A DNA stretch of 64,000 nt from GCA-2862585 sp049890295 (GTDB taxonomy: Bacteria; Bacteroidota; Bacteroidia; Flavobacteriales; UBA7312). The notes beneath the pieces were generated by a model that ran no database searches, had not been told where the DNA came from, and was given only the letters and a program-made list of their open reading frames with translations. Positions 41,768 through 50,337 of the stretch are shown piece after piece (the first letter of the stretch is position 1; every line of letters begins with the position of its first letter). Location: assembly GCA_049890295.1 (NCBI GenBank), contig JBMHBP010000002.1, positions 1-64,000 on the forward strand, written 5' to 3'. The position numbers and the translations under genes were made by a program.

Positions 41768-42880
41768 ATGATGACAACTTCAAATTCAACCATCGATAAT
41801 GAATATAACCCACTAAATTCTTCTGAATTTAACACATTGAAGTTAATGGAATCTATGAATCATGAACAAATCGTTTTTTGTAATGATGCCGAAACGGGAT
41901 TAAAAGCTATAATAGCTATACATGATACCACACTTGGACCGGCTTTAGGTGGAACTAGAATGTGGCACTACGAAAATGAAAATGATGCTCTAGTCGATGT
42001 GCTTAGGCTGTCAAGGGGTATGACTTACAAGGCTGCCATAACTGGCTTGGGCTTAGGTGGAGGAAAAGCTGTTATCATTGGTGATGCTACTACTTTGAAG
42101 TCTGAACAACTTATGCGAAGATTTGGTCAATTTGTAGATAGTCTTGGTGGTAAATATATCACTGCTGAAGATGTTGGAATGTCTGCTAATGACATGAAAT
42201 TTGTTAAAATGGAGACAGATTATGTAACTGGTATTCCTAAAGAAATGGGTGGTAGTGGAGACCCATCACCAGTTACGGCATATGGTGTTTACATGGGTAT
42301 GAAGGCTTCTGCTAAATTCAAATGGGGATCAGATGACTTAATAAACAAAACTATTCTAGTACAAGGAGTTGGTCATGTTGGAGAAAATCTAGTGAAATAT
42401 CTTACAGAAGAAGGGGCAAAGGTTTTAATAAATGACATTAACCAACAAAATTTAGAAAAAGTCTCATCATTATATAATGCAACTGTTGTTGAAGGATTTG
42501 ATATTTATGATATACCAATGGACATCTATTCTCCCTGTGCATTGGGTGCTACATTAAATAATAACACTATAAAGCAATTGAAATGTGAAATTATTGCCGG
42601 TGCTGCAAATAATCAATTGAGAGACGAGAATATTCATGCTCAACTACTGAAGGATAATGATATTCTCTATGCACCAGACTTTTTAATTAATGCTGGTGGT
42701 TTAATAAACGTTTATTCGGAATTGAATGGATATGAAAGAGAAAATGCACTTGCTCAAACAAGAAGAATATACGATACTACTTTAGAAATTTTAAAAATTG
42801 CTGAACAAGACGATTTAACTACTCATAAAGCAGCATTTAAACTCGCTCAAGATAGAATCAACAAGGCTAAAACTTTATAG
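41768..42880 (+). CDS. leucine dehydrogenase (Glu/Leu/Phe/Val dehydrogenase family)
   Basis: NAD-dependent oxidative deaminase of branched-chain amino acids, 370 aa from ATG 41768; an upstream frame extension starts inside the promoter. LGPALGGTRMWHYENENDAL, then GLGLGGGKAVIIGD (~94-107) with the catalytic Lys, ITAEDVGMSANDM, and Rossmann motif VQGVGHVGENLVKYL (~197-211). The catalytic Lys/Asp pair and lengths fit Leu/Val dehydrogenases better than GluDH. With the carboxyltransferase at 32493, it suggests leucine degradation. nusB follows 2 nt later. Confidence 0.9.
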   Translation: MMTTSNSTIDNEYNPLNSSEFNTLKLMESMNHEQIVFCNDAETGLKAIIAIHDTTLGPALGGTRMWHYENENDALVDVLRLSRGMTYKAAITGLGLGGGKAVIIGDATTLKSEQLMRRFGQFVDSLGGKYITAEDVGMSANDMKFVKMETDYVTGIPKEMGGSGDPSPVTAYGVYMGMKASAKFKWGSDDLINKTILVQGVGHVGENLVKYLTEEGAKVLINDINQQNLEKVSSLYNATVVEGFDIYDIPMDIYSPCALGATLNNNTIKQLKCEIIAGAANNQLRDENIHAQLLKDNDILYAPDFLINAGGLINVYSELNGYERENALAQTRRIYDTTLEILKIAEQDDLTTHKAAFKLAQDRINKAKTL

Positions 42881-42882
42881 AT

Positions 42883-43818
42883 ATGTTAAATCGAAGACAT
42901 TTAAGAATTCGAGTTTTACAGTTTGTCTATTCCTGCAATAGAACAAAGGATATGGATATTTCCAAAGTAGAAAAGGAATTCCTTAAATCTCTTGATAAAG
43001 TTGAAGAGCTTTACATATATCTTTTACTATTTATCGTTGAACTCAGGGATTATGCTGAAAATTTTCAGGAAAATGCTAAAAGTAAACGAATGCCATCCGA
43101 AGAAGATCTAAACCCTAACACAAAATTTACTGATAATTTATACATAGATAAACTAAAAGAAGAGTCTAATCTAATTGAAATAGCAAACCATAAAAAATTA
43201 TCATTCGCAAATCAAAAAAGTATCATCAGATCAATTTACTTAAGGTTAAAAGAATCACCACTTTTTCTAGAGTATATATCTTTAAATACTACAGATTTTG
43301 AGGACGATAAAAAATTCGTTTTAAAGTTGTTTAGTAAATATATAATTGATTCTGAAGAATTTCAATACTTTTTAAATGAGCAAAACATTTTCTGGGACGA
43401 TGATTTACCATTTATTTCTAGTATGGTTGCTAAAACTATAAAAGATTCCACTTCACAGCAAATTTCCTTATTTAATTTATTCAAAAATAAGGAAGATAAG
43501 CAGTTTGCTATTGATCTATTGAGACACTCAATAATTCATCACGATGAATTTTCAGAAATGATTGCAAACAAGACTACCAATTGGGAAATTGAAAGAGTAG
43601 CTCAAATGGATTTGATACTCATGCACATGACTCTTGCTGAATTGTTAAAGATGCCTCATGTTCCAGTAAAAGTTAGTATAAATGAATATGTTGACTTAGC
43701 AAAATATTACAGTACACCCAATAGTAAAAACTTTATTAACGGTATTCTAGACAGTATACTAATAGATTTAAAGCAAAAAGGATTAATTAAAAAAATAGGA
43801 AGAGGTCTTATTGAATAA
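42883..43818 (+). CDS. nusB: transcription antitermination factor NusB (long Bacteroidota form)
   Basis: 311 aa, about twice the E. coli protein, as is usual in Bacteroidota. The N-terminus LNRRHLRIRVLQFVYSC and the C-terminal RVAQMDLILMHMTLAELL plus VSINEYVDLAKYYSTPNS are the NusB core helices. The middle ~150 residues are an insertion of unknown role. NusB with NusE promotes rRNA antitermination. Start ATG 2 nt after the preceding stop. Confidence 0.93.
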   Translation: MLNRRHLRIRVLQFVYSCNRTKDMDISKVEKEFLKSLDKVEELYIYLLLFIVELRDYAENFQENAKSKRMPSEEDLNPNTKFTDNLYIDKLKEESNLIEIANHKKLSFANQKSIIRSIYLRLKESPLFLEYISLNTTDFEDDKKFVLKLFSKYIIDSEEFQYFLNEQNIFWDDDLPFISSMVAKTIKDSTSQQISLFNLFKNKEDKQFAIDLLRHSIIHHDEFSEMIANKTTNWEIERVAQMDLILMHMTLAELLKMPHVPVKVSINEYVDLAKYYSTPNSKNFINGILDSILIDLKQKGLIKKIGRGLIE

Positions 43819-43822
43819 TTAT

Positions 43823-43830
43823 TATTTTTG
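43823..43830 (+). promoter_or_regulatory. -7 box before the DUF1573 gene
   Basis: TATTTTTG; predicted start near 43834, 16 nt before the ATG at 43850. Confidence 0.4.
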
Positions 43831-43849
43831 TTAGACTAAAACATTAACT

Positions 43850-44338
43850 ATGTATAAATTATTTTTTCTTTCAGTTGCCTTAGTATTTTTTGCTTGCGAT
43901 GATATGGCAAAGAATGTAAATGAGAAACAGAGCGTTTCGATTCAAGATAAAGTTGAACAAAAGTCTCTTTCTACCAACCTAGTAATGAACTCTAATTCAG
44001 CTAATGGTATCAGTAAGGTATTAGGCCCTCAATTTTCTTTTGAAAAAGATGTTCATGATTTCGGACAACTAATTGATGGAGAAAAAGTAGCTTACTCTTT
44101 CAAATTTACCAATTCAGGAGATGCTCCATTAATTATTTCAAGTGCCAAAGGTTCTTGTGGTTGCACAGTACCAAATTGGCCAAAAGACCCAATAGCACCA
44201 GGTGAATCGGGTACAATTGATGTATCTTTCAATAGTTCTGGAAGAACAGGTAAACAAAATAAAGCAGTGACATTAACTGCCAATACTAACCCCAGCAGAA
44301 AAGTGATTAATATCACTTCTGAAGTAATTACTGAATAA
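43850..44338 (+). CDS. DUF1573 lipoprotein
   Basis: 162 aa. Signal sequence ending in lipobox VFFAC (Cys ~16), then a low-complexity linker. The DUF1573 Ig-like domain at ~60-160 has FSFEKDVHDFGQLIDGE, FKFTNSGDAPLIIS, SAKGSCGCTVPNWPKDPI and a final strand to the C-terminus. Envelope protein of unknown function, conserved between nusB and yajC in Bacteroidota. Its stop abuts the yajC ATG. Confidence 0.85.
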   Translation: MYKLFFLSVALVFFACDDMAKNVNEKQSVSIQDKVEQKSLSTNLVMNSNSANGISKVLGPQFSFEKDVHDFGQLIDGEKVAYSFKFTNSGDAPLIISSAKGSCGCTVPNWPKDPIAPGESGTIDVSFNSSGRTGKQNKAVTLTANTNPSRKVINITSEVITE

Positions 44339-44638
44339 ATGAATCTTTTAACAATATTTTTAGAGTCAGAATCGGGTGGAAACCCATTAATATTTTTTAT
44401 TCTAGTTTTTGGTGTTTTTTGGTTTTTTATGATTAGACCCCAAGTAAAAAAACAAAAACAAGAACGAAAATTTAGAGAAGCATTAAATAAAGGAGATAAA
44501 GTTATTACTTCTGGTGGTATACATGGTAAAATCGTTGAAATTTCAGAAAAAACCGTAAAAATTGATGTTTCAAATGGTACGATTTTAAAATGTGAAAAAA
44601 GTAGTTTAGTTGCTGATTCATCTAGCTCTAAACAGTAA
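44339..44638 (+). CDS. yajC: preprotein translocase subunit YajC
   Basis: Small inner-membrane protein associated with SecDF. 99 aa, one membrane span at ~17-33 (PLIFFILVFGVFWFFMI) followed by RPQVKKQKQERKFREAL and the soluble strand-rich GDKVITSGGIHGKIVEI. Starts directly after the DUF1573 stop. Confidence 0.93.
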   Translation: MNLLTIFLESESGGNPLIFFILVFGVFWFFMIRPQVKKQKQERKFREALNKGDKVITSGGIHGKIVEISEKTVKIDVSNGTILKCEKSSLVADSSSSKQ

Positions 44639-44662
44639 TACCATTAACTAAGGTTTACTTGT

Positions 44663-45646
44663 ATGTTTAGTAAACTTACATATTTTTTAAATCAGGTTTT
44701 TCAAATCCTACGAATTGAGAAAAATCATCTTCCTGTATTTACTTTTTTACTTGTTTTATCCACACTGTTTTGGTTGCTTACCGTATTATCAAAAGAGTAC
44801 ACAACTACAGTACATTATACCGCAAAGTTTGTTGAATTACCCGATGATAAGTTATTAATAAATAATGAAAAGGTTGATTTACATTTACAAGTAATAGCTC
44901 CTGGCTTTGCTCTTTTAGCCCATAAACTCAGTTTTAGAAAAGAATTACCACTTTCAGTAAATTCATTTATTTCTAGAAAAAAAAGTGATCAGTGGAATTA
45001 TTATTTGTTTGGCGAACAATCTATCTCTCAGATTCAAGAAGTGCTTCCAACAAATATACAATTGCTTCATATACAGCCCAATAGAATTGATGTTTTCTTA
45101 GATGAAAAGGCTGAACGTGTCATTCCAATTAAACTGAAATCTGAACTTGAGTATTTAGATTTATTTAGGTTAAAAGAAGAAGTTTTACTAGAACCATCCA
45201 CAGTAATTATCTCTGGGCCAAAAGCAGTTGTTGAAGTATTTGATGAAATTAATACTAGATTATTGAAAATTGAAGCTATTAATTCAAACCTTTCTGGTAA
45301 AATTGAACTAGAACCATTAAATCATTCTGAAATTAATTATACTTCAACCGTTGTAGATTGGAGTTTAAAAGTCGAACAATTTACAGAGGGAGAGTTAATG
45401 GTAAAACCAAAAATAAACAATATCCCAAAGGGTTATGATATAAAATTATTTCCAGAGCAAATCACGATAAACTACCTTGTGTCTTTGGATAATTTTGAGT
45501 TAGTTAAGTCAAATATGTTTGATTTATCTATTTCATTTAATCAAAATAATAAGCGACAGCTTATTGATTTAAATCGACAGCCCGATTTTGTCGAAAATAT
45601 TCGATTAAACCCTGAAAAGGTTGAATATTATTTAATCAAAAAATAA
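44663..45646 (+). CDS. YbbR-like domain protein
   Basis: 327 aa. One N-terminal membrane anchor (~22-43, FTFLLVLSTLFWLLTVLS) followed by extracytoplasmic YbbR-like repeats, recognisable from the strand patterns ending in DVFLDEKAERVIPIKLKS and PSTVIISGPKAVVEVFDE. In Bacteroidota it is habitually located between yajC and coaE, as here. In Firmicutes YbbR (CdaR) regulates a diadenylate cyclase; that partner is not visible nearby, so the role is open. Confidence 0.75.
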   Translation: MFSKLTYFLNQVFQILRIEKNHLPVFTFLLVLSTLFWLLTVLSKEYTTTVHYTAKFVELPDDKLLINNEKVDLHLQVIAPGFALLAHKLSFRKELPLSVNSFISRKKSDQWNYYLFGEQSISQIQEVLPTNIQLLHIQPNRIDVFLDEKAERVIPIKLKSELEYLDLFRLKEEVLLEPSTVIISGPKAVVEVFDEINTRLLKIEAINSNLSGKIELEPLNHSEINYTSTVVDWSLKVEQFTEGELMVKPKINNIPKGYDIKLFPEQITINYLVSLDNFELVKSNMFDLSISFNQNNKRQLIDLNRQPDFVENIRLNPEKVEYYLIKK

Positions 45647-45648
45647 AG

Positions 45649-46224
45649 ATGAAAAAAATAGGTTTAACCGGTAATATTGGTAGTGGTAAATCTACAATAG
45701 CTGAAGCTTTTAAAATTTTAGGTATACCAGTTTTTAATTCTGATTTTGAGGCTAAACGATTAATGGGCGAAAGTGCTGCACTAAAACAATCTCTTTTAAA
45801 TTTGTTTGGAACTCAAACCTATCAACATGGAAAACTAAATACCGGCTATTTATCAAAAATTGTTTTTAGTGATGAAAAAAAGCTTAAACTATTAAATGAT
45901 TTAATACATCCTGAATTAAATAATTTTTTTGAGTCATGGTGTAAATTGCAAGATTCAAATTATGTTATTAAAGAAGCTGCCATACTTTTTGAAAGTGGTA
46001 GTTATACATCATTAGATGACGTAATATGCGTTAGCTGTCCGAAGGATTTAAGAATCCGTAGAATTATAAAAAGGGATTCAACAACTACTCAAGCTGTTCT
46101 AGATAGGATGAAAAATCAATGGGATGAAGATAAATTAATATCATTATCAACTTACGTTATTAATAATGACGAAACCACATTATTATTTCCACAAATATTA
46201 GCTATTCATCAGCAATTAAAATAA
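45649..46224 (+). CDS. coaE: dephospho-CoA kinase
   Basis: Last step of coenzyme A synthesis, 191 aa. P-loop LTGNIGSGKSTIAEAF at ~5-20, VFNSDFEAKRL with the conserved Asp, NDLIHPELN, and RIRRIIKRD of the lid. Three nt after the YbbR gene. Its stop converges on a TsaC-like gene with a 9-nt overlap. Confidence 0.94.
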   Translation: MKKIGLTGNIGSGKSTIAEAFKILGIPVFNSDFEAKRLMGESAALKQSLLNLFGTQTYQHGKLNTGYLSKIVFSDEKKLKLLNDLIHPELNNFFESWCKLQDSNYVIKEAAILFESGSYTSLDDVICVSCPKDLRIRRIIKRDSTTTQAVLDRMKNQWDEDKLISLSTYVINNDETTLLFPQILAIHQQLK

Positions 46225-46836
46225 GTCATTAGTTTCTCCCAAGCCTTTTCTAACTATTTCTATTTGACCTCTAGAACAATCAATAACAGTAGAAGGTACA
46301 AGTGAGCCATAGCCACCATCGATAACAATATCAACTTCATTTTTAAATCTTTCATAAATTAATTCCGGATCAGTGCTATACTCTACTTGAGCATCTTTAT
46401 CATGAACAGATGTAGATAAAATAGGATTTCCAGTTTGTGTAACTAACAAATTCGGAATATTATGCTTTGGAATTCTTATTCCAACAGTTTTCTTCTTGTT
46501 TTTAAACAGTTTCGGCACACTATTATTAGCTTTTAAAATAAAAGTATAGGGTCCTGGTAATGTGCGTTTCATTAGTTTATAAACACTTCTGTCTATTGGG
46601 AGACTGTAGTCAGATAGTTGACTAAGGCTTGAACAAATAAAAGAGAAGTTTTTTTTGCGAACATCGATTTGTTTGATCCGAGCGATTTTTTCAACTGATT
46701 TCTGATTGAAAATATCACAACCAATGCCATAAATTGTATCGGTTGGATAAATTATAATACCTCCATCAAAAAGGCATTCAACAACTTTTGAAATACCTCT
46801 AGGATTTGGATTATCTGGATGAATTGAAATGAGCAT
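46216..46836 (-). CDS. TsaC/YciO-family protein
   Basis: 206 aa with the YrdC fold: IIYPTDTIYGIGCDIFN at ~29-45 and a final IVIDGGYGSLVPSTVIDCSR. It lacks the STSANxSG segment (LSTSVHDKDAQVE instead), which places it with the YciO group rather than true TsaC. Function of YciO-type proteins is uncertain. A true tsaC is at 18839-19399. Downstream of the transaldolase-like gene by 2 nt. Confidence 0.82.
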   Translation of the reverse strand: MLISIHPDNPNPRGISKVVECLFDGGIIIYPTDTIYGIGCDIFNQKSVEKIARIKQIDVRKKNFSFICSSLSQLSDYSLPIDRSVYKLMKRTLPGPYTFILKANNSVPKLFKNKKKTVGIRIPKHNIPNLLVTQTGNPILSTSVHDKDAQVEYSTDPELIYERFKNEVDIVIDGGYGSLVPSTVIDCSRGQIEIVRKGLGETNDLF

Positions 46837-46838
46837 TA

Positions 46839-47492
46839 TTATTTGGAGGCATTATAATCATCTAAAAATTGCTGTAGTCCTTTTTTGGTTAGTGGGTGAG
46901 GAATTAAATCTTTTATGACGCTGAGTGGTGCTGTTATTATATGGGCCCCTATGCTAGCGCATTCTTCAATATGCTTTTTGGAGCGTATTGAAGCTGCCAA
47001 AACCTCAGTTGTGTACTTTTGGGTTTGAAACATATTTACAATTTTATGCACTACCTCAATCCCATTTTCACCTCTGTCGTCTAAACGACCTATAAATGGA
47101 GAAACATAACTAGCACCAGCTTGAGCAGCTATAAGAGCTTGCCCTAAAGAAAAAATTAAAGTACAATTTGTTTTAATCCCTTTATCAGAAAAATAACGGA
47201 TAGCTTTTATGCCATCTTCAATCATCGGTATTTTAATAACAATTTGTGAATCCAGTAAAGCCAGTTCCTTACCTTCTTTAATTATACCTTCAAAATCTGT
47301 AGAAATTACTTCTGCACTAACCTCACCATCAACGCTGTTACAAATATTTTTATAATGGTTTAAGATATTTTCTTTACCTGAAATACCTTCTTTTGCCATC
47401 AGTGTAGGGTTGGTTGTAACACCATTTAATATACCCAATTTGTGGGCATGTTGTATATCACTTAAGTTGGCAGTATCTATAAAAAACTTCAT
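46839..47492 (-). CDS. transaldolase / fructose-6-phosphate aldolase-like protein
   Basis: 217 aa class I aldolase of the short TalC/FSA type. MKFFIDTANLSDIQHAHKLG, GVTTNPTLMAKEG, IVIKIPMIEDGIKAI with the Schiff-base Lys, TNCTLIFSLGQALIAAQAG and SPFIGRLDDRGENG all match. Transaldolase activity in the pentose-phosphate pathway is the more likely role in Bacteroidota; FSA activity cannot be excluded. Directly downstream of the SRP RNA gene. Confidence 0.92.
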   Translation of the reverse strand: MKFFIDTANLSDIQHAHKLGILNGVTTNPTLMAKEGISGKENILNHYKNICNSVDGEVSAEVISTDFEGIIKEGKELALLDSQIVIKIPMIEDGIKAIRYFSDKGIKTNCTLIFSLGQALIAAQAGASYVSPFIGRLDDRGENGIEVVHKIVNMFQTQKYTTEVLAASIRSKKHIEECASIGAHIITAPLSVIKDLIPHPLTKKGLQQFLDDYNASK

Positions 47493-47534
47493 AGCGTAAT
47501 TATACGAATATTGTGCCTTAAAGTTATAAAAAAA

Positions 47535-47632
47535 GGGGCAAGCTACTTACATCACACCGCTCAACCACCTACCCTTGCTACCTTCCGGTCCTGGGGGAGT
47601 TCAGCAGGAGCTGGTTGTGTAAGACTTGCCCC
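47535..47632 (-). ncRNA. ffs: signal recognition particle RNA (small bacterial 4.5S type)
   Basis: 98-nt RNA on the minus strand. The ends pair (GGGGCAAG at the 5' end, CTTGCCCC at the 3' end). The apical domain has the universal Ffh-binding segment AGGACCGGAAGGTAGCAAGG, including the GGAA tetraloop. A T7 tract (plus 47528-47534) follows the terminal stem and probably ends the transcript. A -7 box TATATTTG ends 3 nt before the first G. Confidence 0.95.
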
Positions 47633-47635
47633 ATG

Positions 47636-47643
47636 CAAATATA
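47636..47643 (-). promoter_or_regulatory. -7 box of the SRP RNA gene
   Basis: TATATTTG on the minus strand, 3 nt before the first base of the RNA. Because the RNA 5' end is fixed by its terminal helix, this calibrates the start to the fourth base after the box. Confidence 0.65.
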
Positions 47644-47701
47644 ATGTAAATGCCAAGTTCTGCATTTAAAAGTCTTAAAAATTGTAGCATAAAATTTTAA
47701 T

Positions 47702-47709
47702 TATATTTG
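47702..47709 (+). promoter_or_regulatory. -7 box of the DUF4199-GT2 unit
   Basis: TATATTTG; predicted start near 47713, 21 nt before the ATG. Confidence 0.5.
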
Positions 47710-47733
47710 TCAGTAACTACTTAAATTTTAGAA

Positions 47734-48267
47734 ATGAAAGATTACATCCTTAATAGTGGACTAAAGTTGGGTGCATTATATGTTTTATTGACGGCCATAT
47801 CCTACATAATGGGGGTAGAATTTAGTTTAAATGAAAGTTGGTCTATTATTAAAGGAATTGTTCCTTATGCATTTTTGATATTTCTTGTAGTTAACTACAA
47901 AAAAATGGTAGGTGGTTTTTTAAATTTTAAAGACACTTTTACAATTACTATAGGTAGTATAGCAGCAGGAGCGTTTATAGGTACTTTTTTTTCAATTTTG
48001 CTTTACAATTTTTTAGCCCCAGATTTTGCTGCACAACTTAAAGATGCATCTGTTCAAAAAATGATCATGGAATTTGAAAAAATACCTGAAAGTAGTTCTA
48101 TGTATGAAATGATGGAATCTATAATTGAACAAACTGAAGAAGAGGATGTTTATTCTGTTTCAAATCAGAGTTTAGCATTCTTTTATAGTTTATTTTTTCA
48201 CATAATCATTTCGCTAATCATAGCAGCATTTGTAAAAAAAGATAAACCAATTGAAATTTCGGAATAA
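47734..48267 (+). CDS. DUF4199 membrane protein
   Basis: 177 aa with four membrane spans (~10-27, 38-54, 68-90, 148-168). NSGLKLGALYVLLTAI, then GGFLNFKDTFTITIGSIAAG with the family's polar FKD between spans, and an acidic periplasmic loop. The family is found next to dolichol-phosphate-mannose-type glycosyltransferases, as here; its stop and the GT2 start overlap (TAATG). Confidence 0.8.
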   Translation: MKDYILNSGLKLGALYVLLTAISYIMGVEFSLNESWSIIKGIVPYAFLIFLVVNYKKMVGGFLNFKDTFTITIGSIAAGAFIGTFFSILLYNFLAPDFAAQLKDASVQKMIMEFEKIPESSSMYEMMESIIEQTEEEDVYSVSNQSLAFFYSLFFHIIISLIIAAFVKKDKPIEISE

Positions 48268-49214
48268 TGGATATTTCAATCGTTGTTCCTTCATATAATG
48301 AGTCCGAGTCATTAGCAGAACTTTGTTTATGGATTGATAAGGTTATGAATGTTCATAATTATAGTTATGAAGTAATTATTGTCGATGATGGTAGTACAGA
48401 TAAAAGTTGGTCTATTATTCAAACACTTAACCAAAATAATCCCTTAATAAGAGGAGTAAAATTTAGAAGAAATTACGGTAAATCTGCGGCCTTGAATGTA
48501 GCTTTTGAAAAAGTCCAAGGTGATGTAGTTATAACTATGGATGCTGATTTACAAGATAGTCCTGAAGAAATTCCAGAACTTTACAGTATGATTGTTAATG
48601 ATGGATTTGATTTGGTTTCTGGTTGGAAAAAGAAACGCTATGATCCAATTACAAAAACAATTCCAACAAAATTATACAATTGGGCGGCAAGAAAGGCATC
48701 AGGAATTTATTTGCATGACTTTAACTGTGGCTTGAAATCGTATAAAAAAGAAGTGGTAAAAAATATTGAAGTTTATGGCGAAATGCATCGCTATATTCCT
48801 ATGCTAGCTAAACGCTCAGGATTCTCAAATATTACCGAAAAAGTTGTTGAACATCAATCTAGAAAGTTTGGTGTTTCTAAGTTTGGTCTAGAACGATTTA
48901 TAAATGGATTTTTAGACTTAATGACAGTCACTTTTGTTTCCAGATTTGGTAAAAAGCCGATGCATTTTTTTGGAGTTCTAGGAACACTAATGTTTGTACT
49001 TGGTTTTGTATTATTTTCCTATATAGGAATTGAAAAATTATATTTTTTATACAATGATATCAAAGCAATAAATATTGCTCAGAAAAGTAGTTTTTTTATA
49101 GCTCTAGCTTCTATGATAATGGGGTTACAATTATTTCTAGCAGGTTTTTTAGGTGAAATGATTTCTAGAAATGCTTTTGACAGAAATCAATACCTTATTG
49201 AAGAAGATCTTTAA
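48267..49214 (+). CDS. family 2 glycosyltransferase (DPM/GtrB type)
   Basis: 315 aa GT-A glycosyltransferase with two C-terminal membrane spans (~235-258, 275-298). SIVVPSYNESESLAEL at the N-terminus, VIIVDDGSTDKSW, and the metal-binding ITMDADLQDSPEEIP. RNYGKSAALN and HRYIPMLAKR match the polyisoprenyl-phosphate glycosyltransferase (GtrB/DPM1) family. Likely charges undecaprenyl phosphate with a sugar for envelope modification; donor unknown. Its stop shares TTAA with the convergent gene. Confidence 0.88.
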   Translation: MDISIVVPSYNESESLAELCLWIDKVMNVHNYSYEVIIVDDGSTDKSWSIIQTLNQNNPLIRGVKFRRNYGKSAALNVAFEKVQGDVVITMDADLQDSPEEIPELYSMIVNDGFDLVSGWKKKRYDPITKTIPTKLYNWAARKASGIYLHDFNCGLKSYKKEVVKNIEVYGEMHRYIPMLAKRSGFSNITEKVVEHQSRKFGVSKFGLERFINGFLDLMTVTFVSRFGKKPMHFFGVLGTLMFVLGFVLFSYIGIEKLYFLYNDIKAINIAQKSSFFIALASMIMGLQLFLAGFLGEMISRNAFDRNQYLIEEDL

Positions 49215-49744
49215 TGCTTCAAAATTTGGTATGCATTATACAATGAGTTAACCGAAGTATATTTGGGTGAATTACCAATGAAAAACCCCTTCATTCCGGC
49301 TTTGTCGGCAAACTCCATATCGCTTATTGAATCACCAATCATAATACTTTTTTTAAAGTCAATAGATGGAAAATCCTCTCTTGCTTGAAGTGCCATTCCT
49401 ATATTCGGTTTTCTCATGTATGAATTTGCTGTAGCCAGTTGAGGGGCAAAATAGATAGCGTCAATTTTTCCATTTTGTTTTTGAATAGATTTTTTGAGGT
49501 GTTTGTGTATTGCATTTAAATCATCTTCAGTCATCAGTTTTTTACTGATTCCTTGCTGATTGGTTACTATTATTATTCTGTGAAATAATCGGCTAAATTT
49601 TACTATTGAATCTAATGCTTTTGGTAAAAACTCAAACTCATTAACTGATTTGACATAATCACCTTCAATTTTTTTATTTATCACTCCATCTCTGTCCAAG
49701 AATAACGTCCATGAGTAATCTATTTTTGGAATTATTTTACACAT
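49211..49744 (-). CDS. HAD-IIIA phosphatase, GmhB-like but lacking the zinc loop
   Basis: 177 aa. FLDRDGVINKKIEGDYV carries the HAD nucleophile and acid/base Asp pair, IIVTNQQGISKK motif 2, and IMIGDSISDMEFADKAG motif 3. The neighbour gmhA suggests a heptose-bisphosphate phosphatase. However, the zinc-binding loop of canonical GmhB (CxH...CxC before the RKP motif) is replaced by YFAPQLATANSYMRKP without Cys or His. Role in heptose synthesis is inferred from position. 6 nt after gmhA. Confidence 0.8.
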   Translation of the reverse strand: MCKIIPKIDYSWTLFLDRDGVINKKIEGDYVKSVNEFEFLPKALDSIVKFSRLFHRIIIVTNQQGISKKLMTEDDLNAIHKHLKKSIQKQNGKIDAIYFAPQLATANSYMRKPNIGMALQAREDFPSIDFKKSIMIGDSISDMEFADKAGMKGFFIGNSPKYTSVNSLYNAYQILKH

Positions 49745-49750
49745 TTGGAT

Positions 49751-50332
49751 TTAATCGAAAAGATATTTTTCTACAAGCTCACAAATGGTATGACCAATCA
49801 ATATGTGACATTCTTGAACTCTCGGAGTATCATTAGATGGCACCTTAATTAATAGGTCACAATATTGATCCATTTCTCCAACTTCACTGCCGGTTAATCC
49901 GATTGTAATAAGTTGTTGCTTTCTAGCTTGTTTCAATGCATTAACTATATTTTTTGAATTTCCAGACGTTGAAAGTCCAATCATCACATCTCCTGTATTT
50001 GCAACTCCATGTATCAATCTTGAATAAATTTCTTCAAATGAATAGTCATTTGCTACTGCAGTTAAATAAGAGGTATCTGTATGTAAAGCTTTTGCGTTTA
50101 AGGCTGGTCTATCAAGATAGTATCTGCCTGATAATTCGGCGGCTAGGTGTTGGGCATCAGCTGCACTACCACCGTTACCACAAAACATGACTTTATTATT
50201 TTCTGAAAACGCTTTGACTAATACTTCAGAAATAGAAAGTATTTGATTGTGAAACAATTCGTTTTCTAAAATACTTTTTTTGAGCGATATCGCTTCTTTG
50301 AAGTTTTTTATAATAGTGTCTAAATCATTCAT
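49751..50332 (-). CDS. gmhA: sedoheptulose 7-phosphate isomerase (SIS domain)
   Basis: 193 aa phosphosugar isomerase opening ADP-heptose synthesis. FCGNGGSAADAQHLAAELSG, ALHTDTSYLTAVANDYSFEE, VMIGLSTSGNSKNIVNAL and TPRVQECHILIGHTICELVE contain the phosphate-binding Ser and the zinc/catalytic Glu and His residues of GmhA. Followed by the GmhB-like gene. The remaining pathway genes (hldE or equivalents) are not in the window. Confidence 0.92.
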   Translation of the reverse strand: MNDLDTIIKNFKEAISLKKSILENELFHNQILSISEVLVKAFSENNKVMFCGNGGSAADAQHLAAELSGRYYLDRPALNAKALHTDTSYLTAVANDYSFEEIYSRLIHGVANTGDVMIGLSTSGNSKNIVNALKQARKQQLITIGLTGSEVGEMDQYCDLLIKVPSNDTPRVQECHILIGHTICELVEKYLFD

Positions 50333-50337
50333 AGTTT

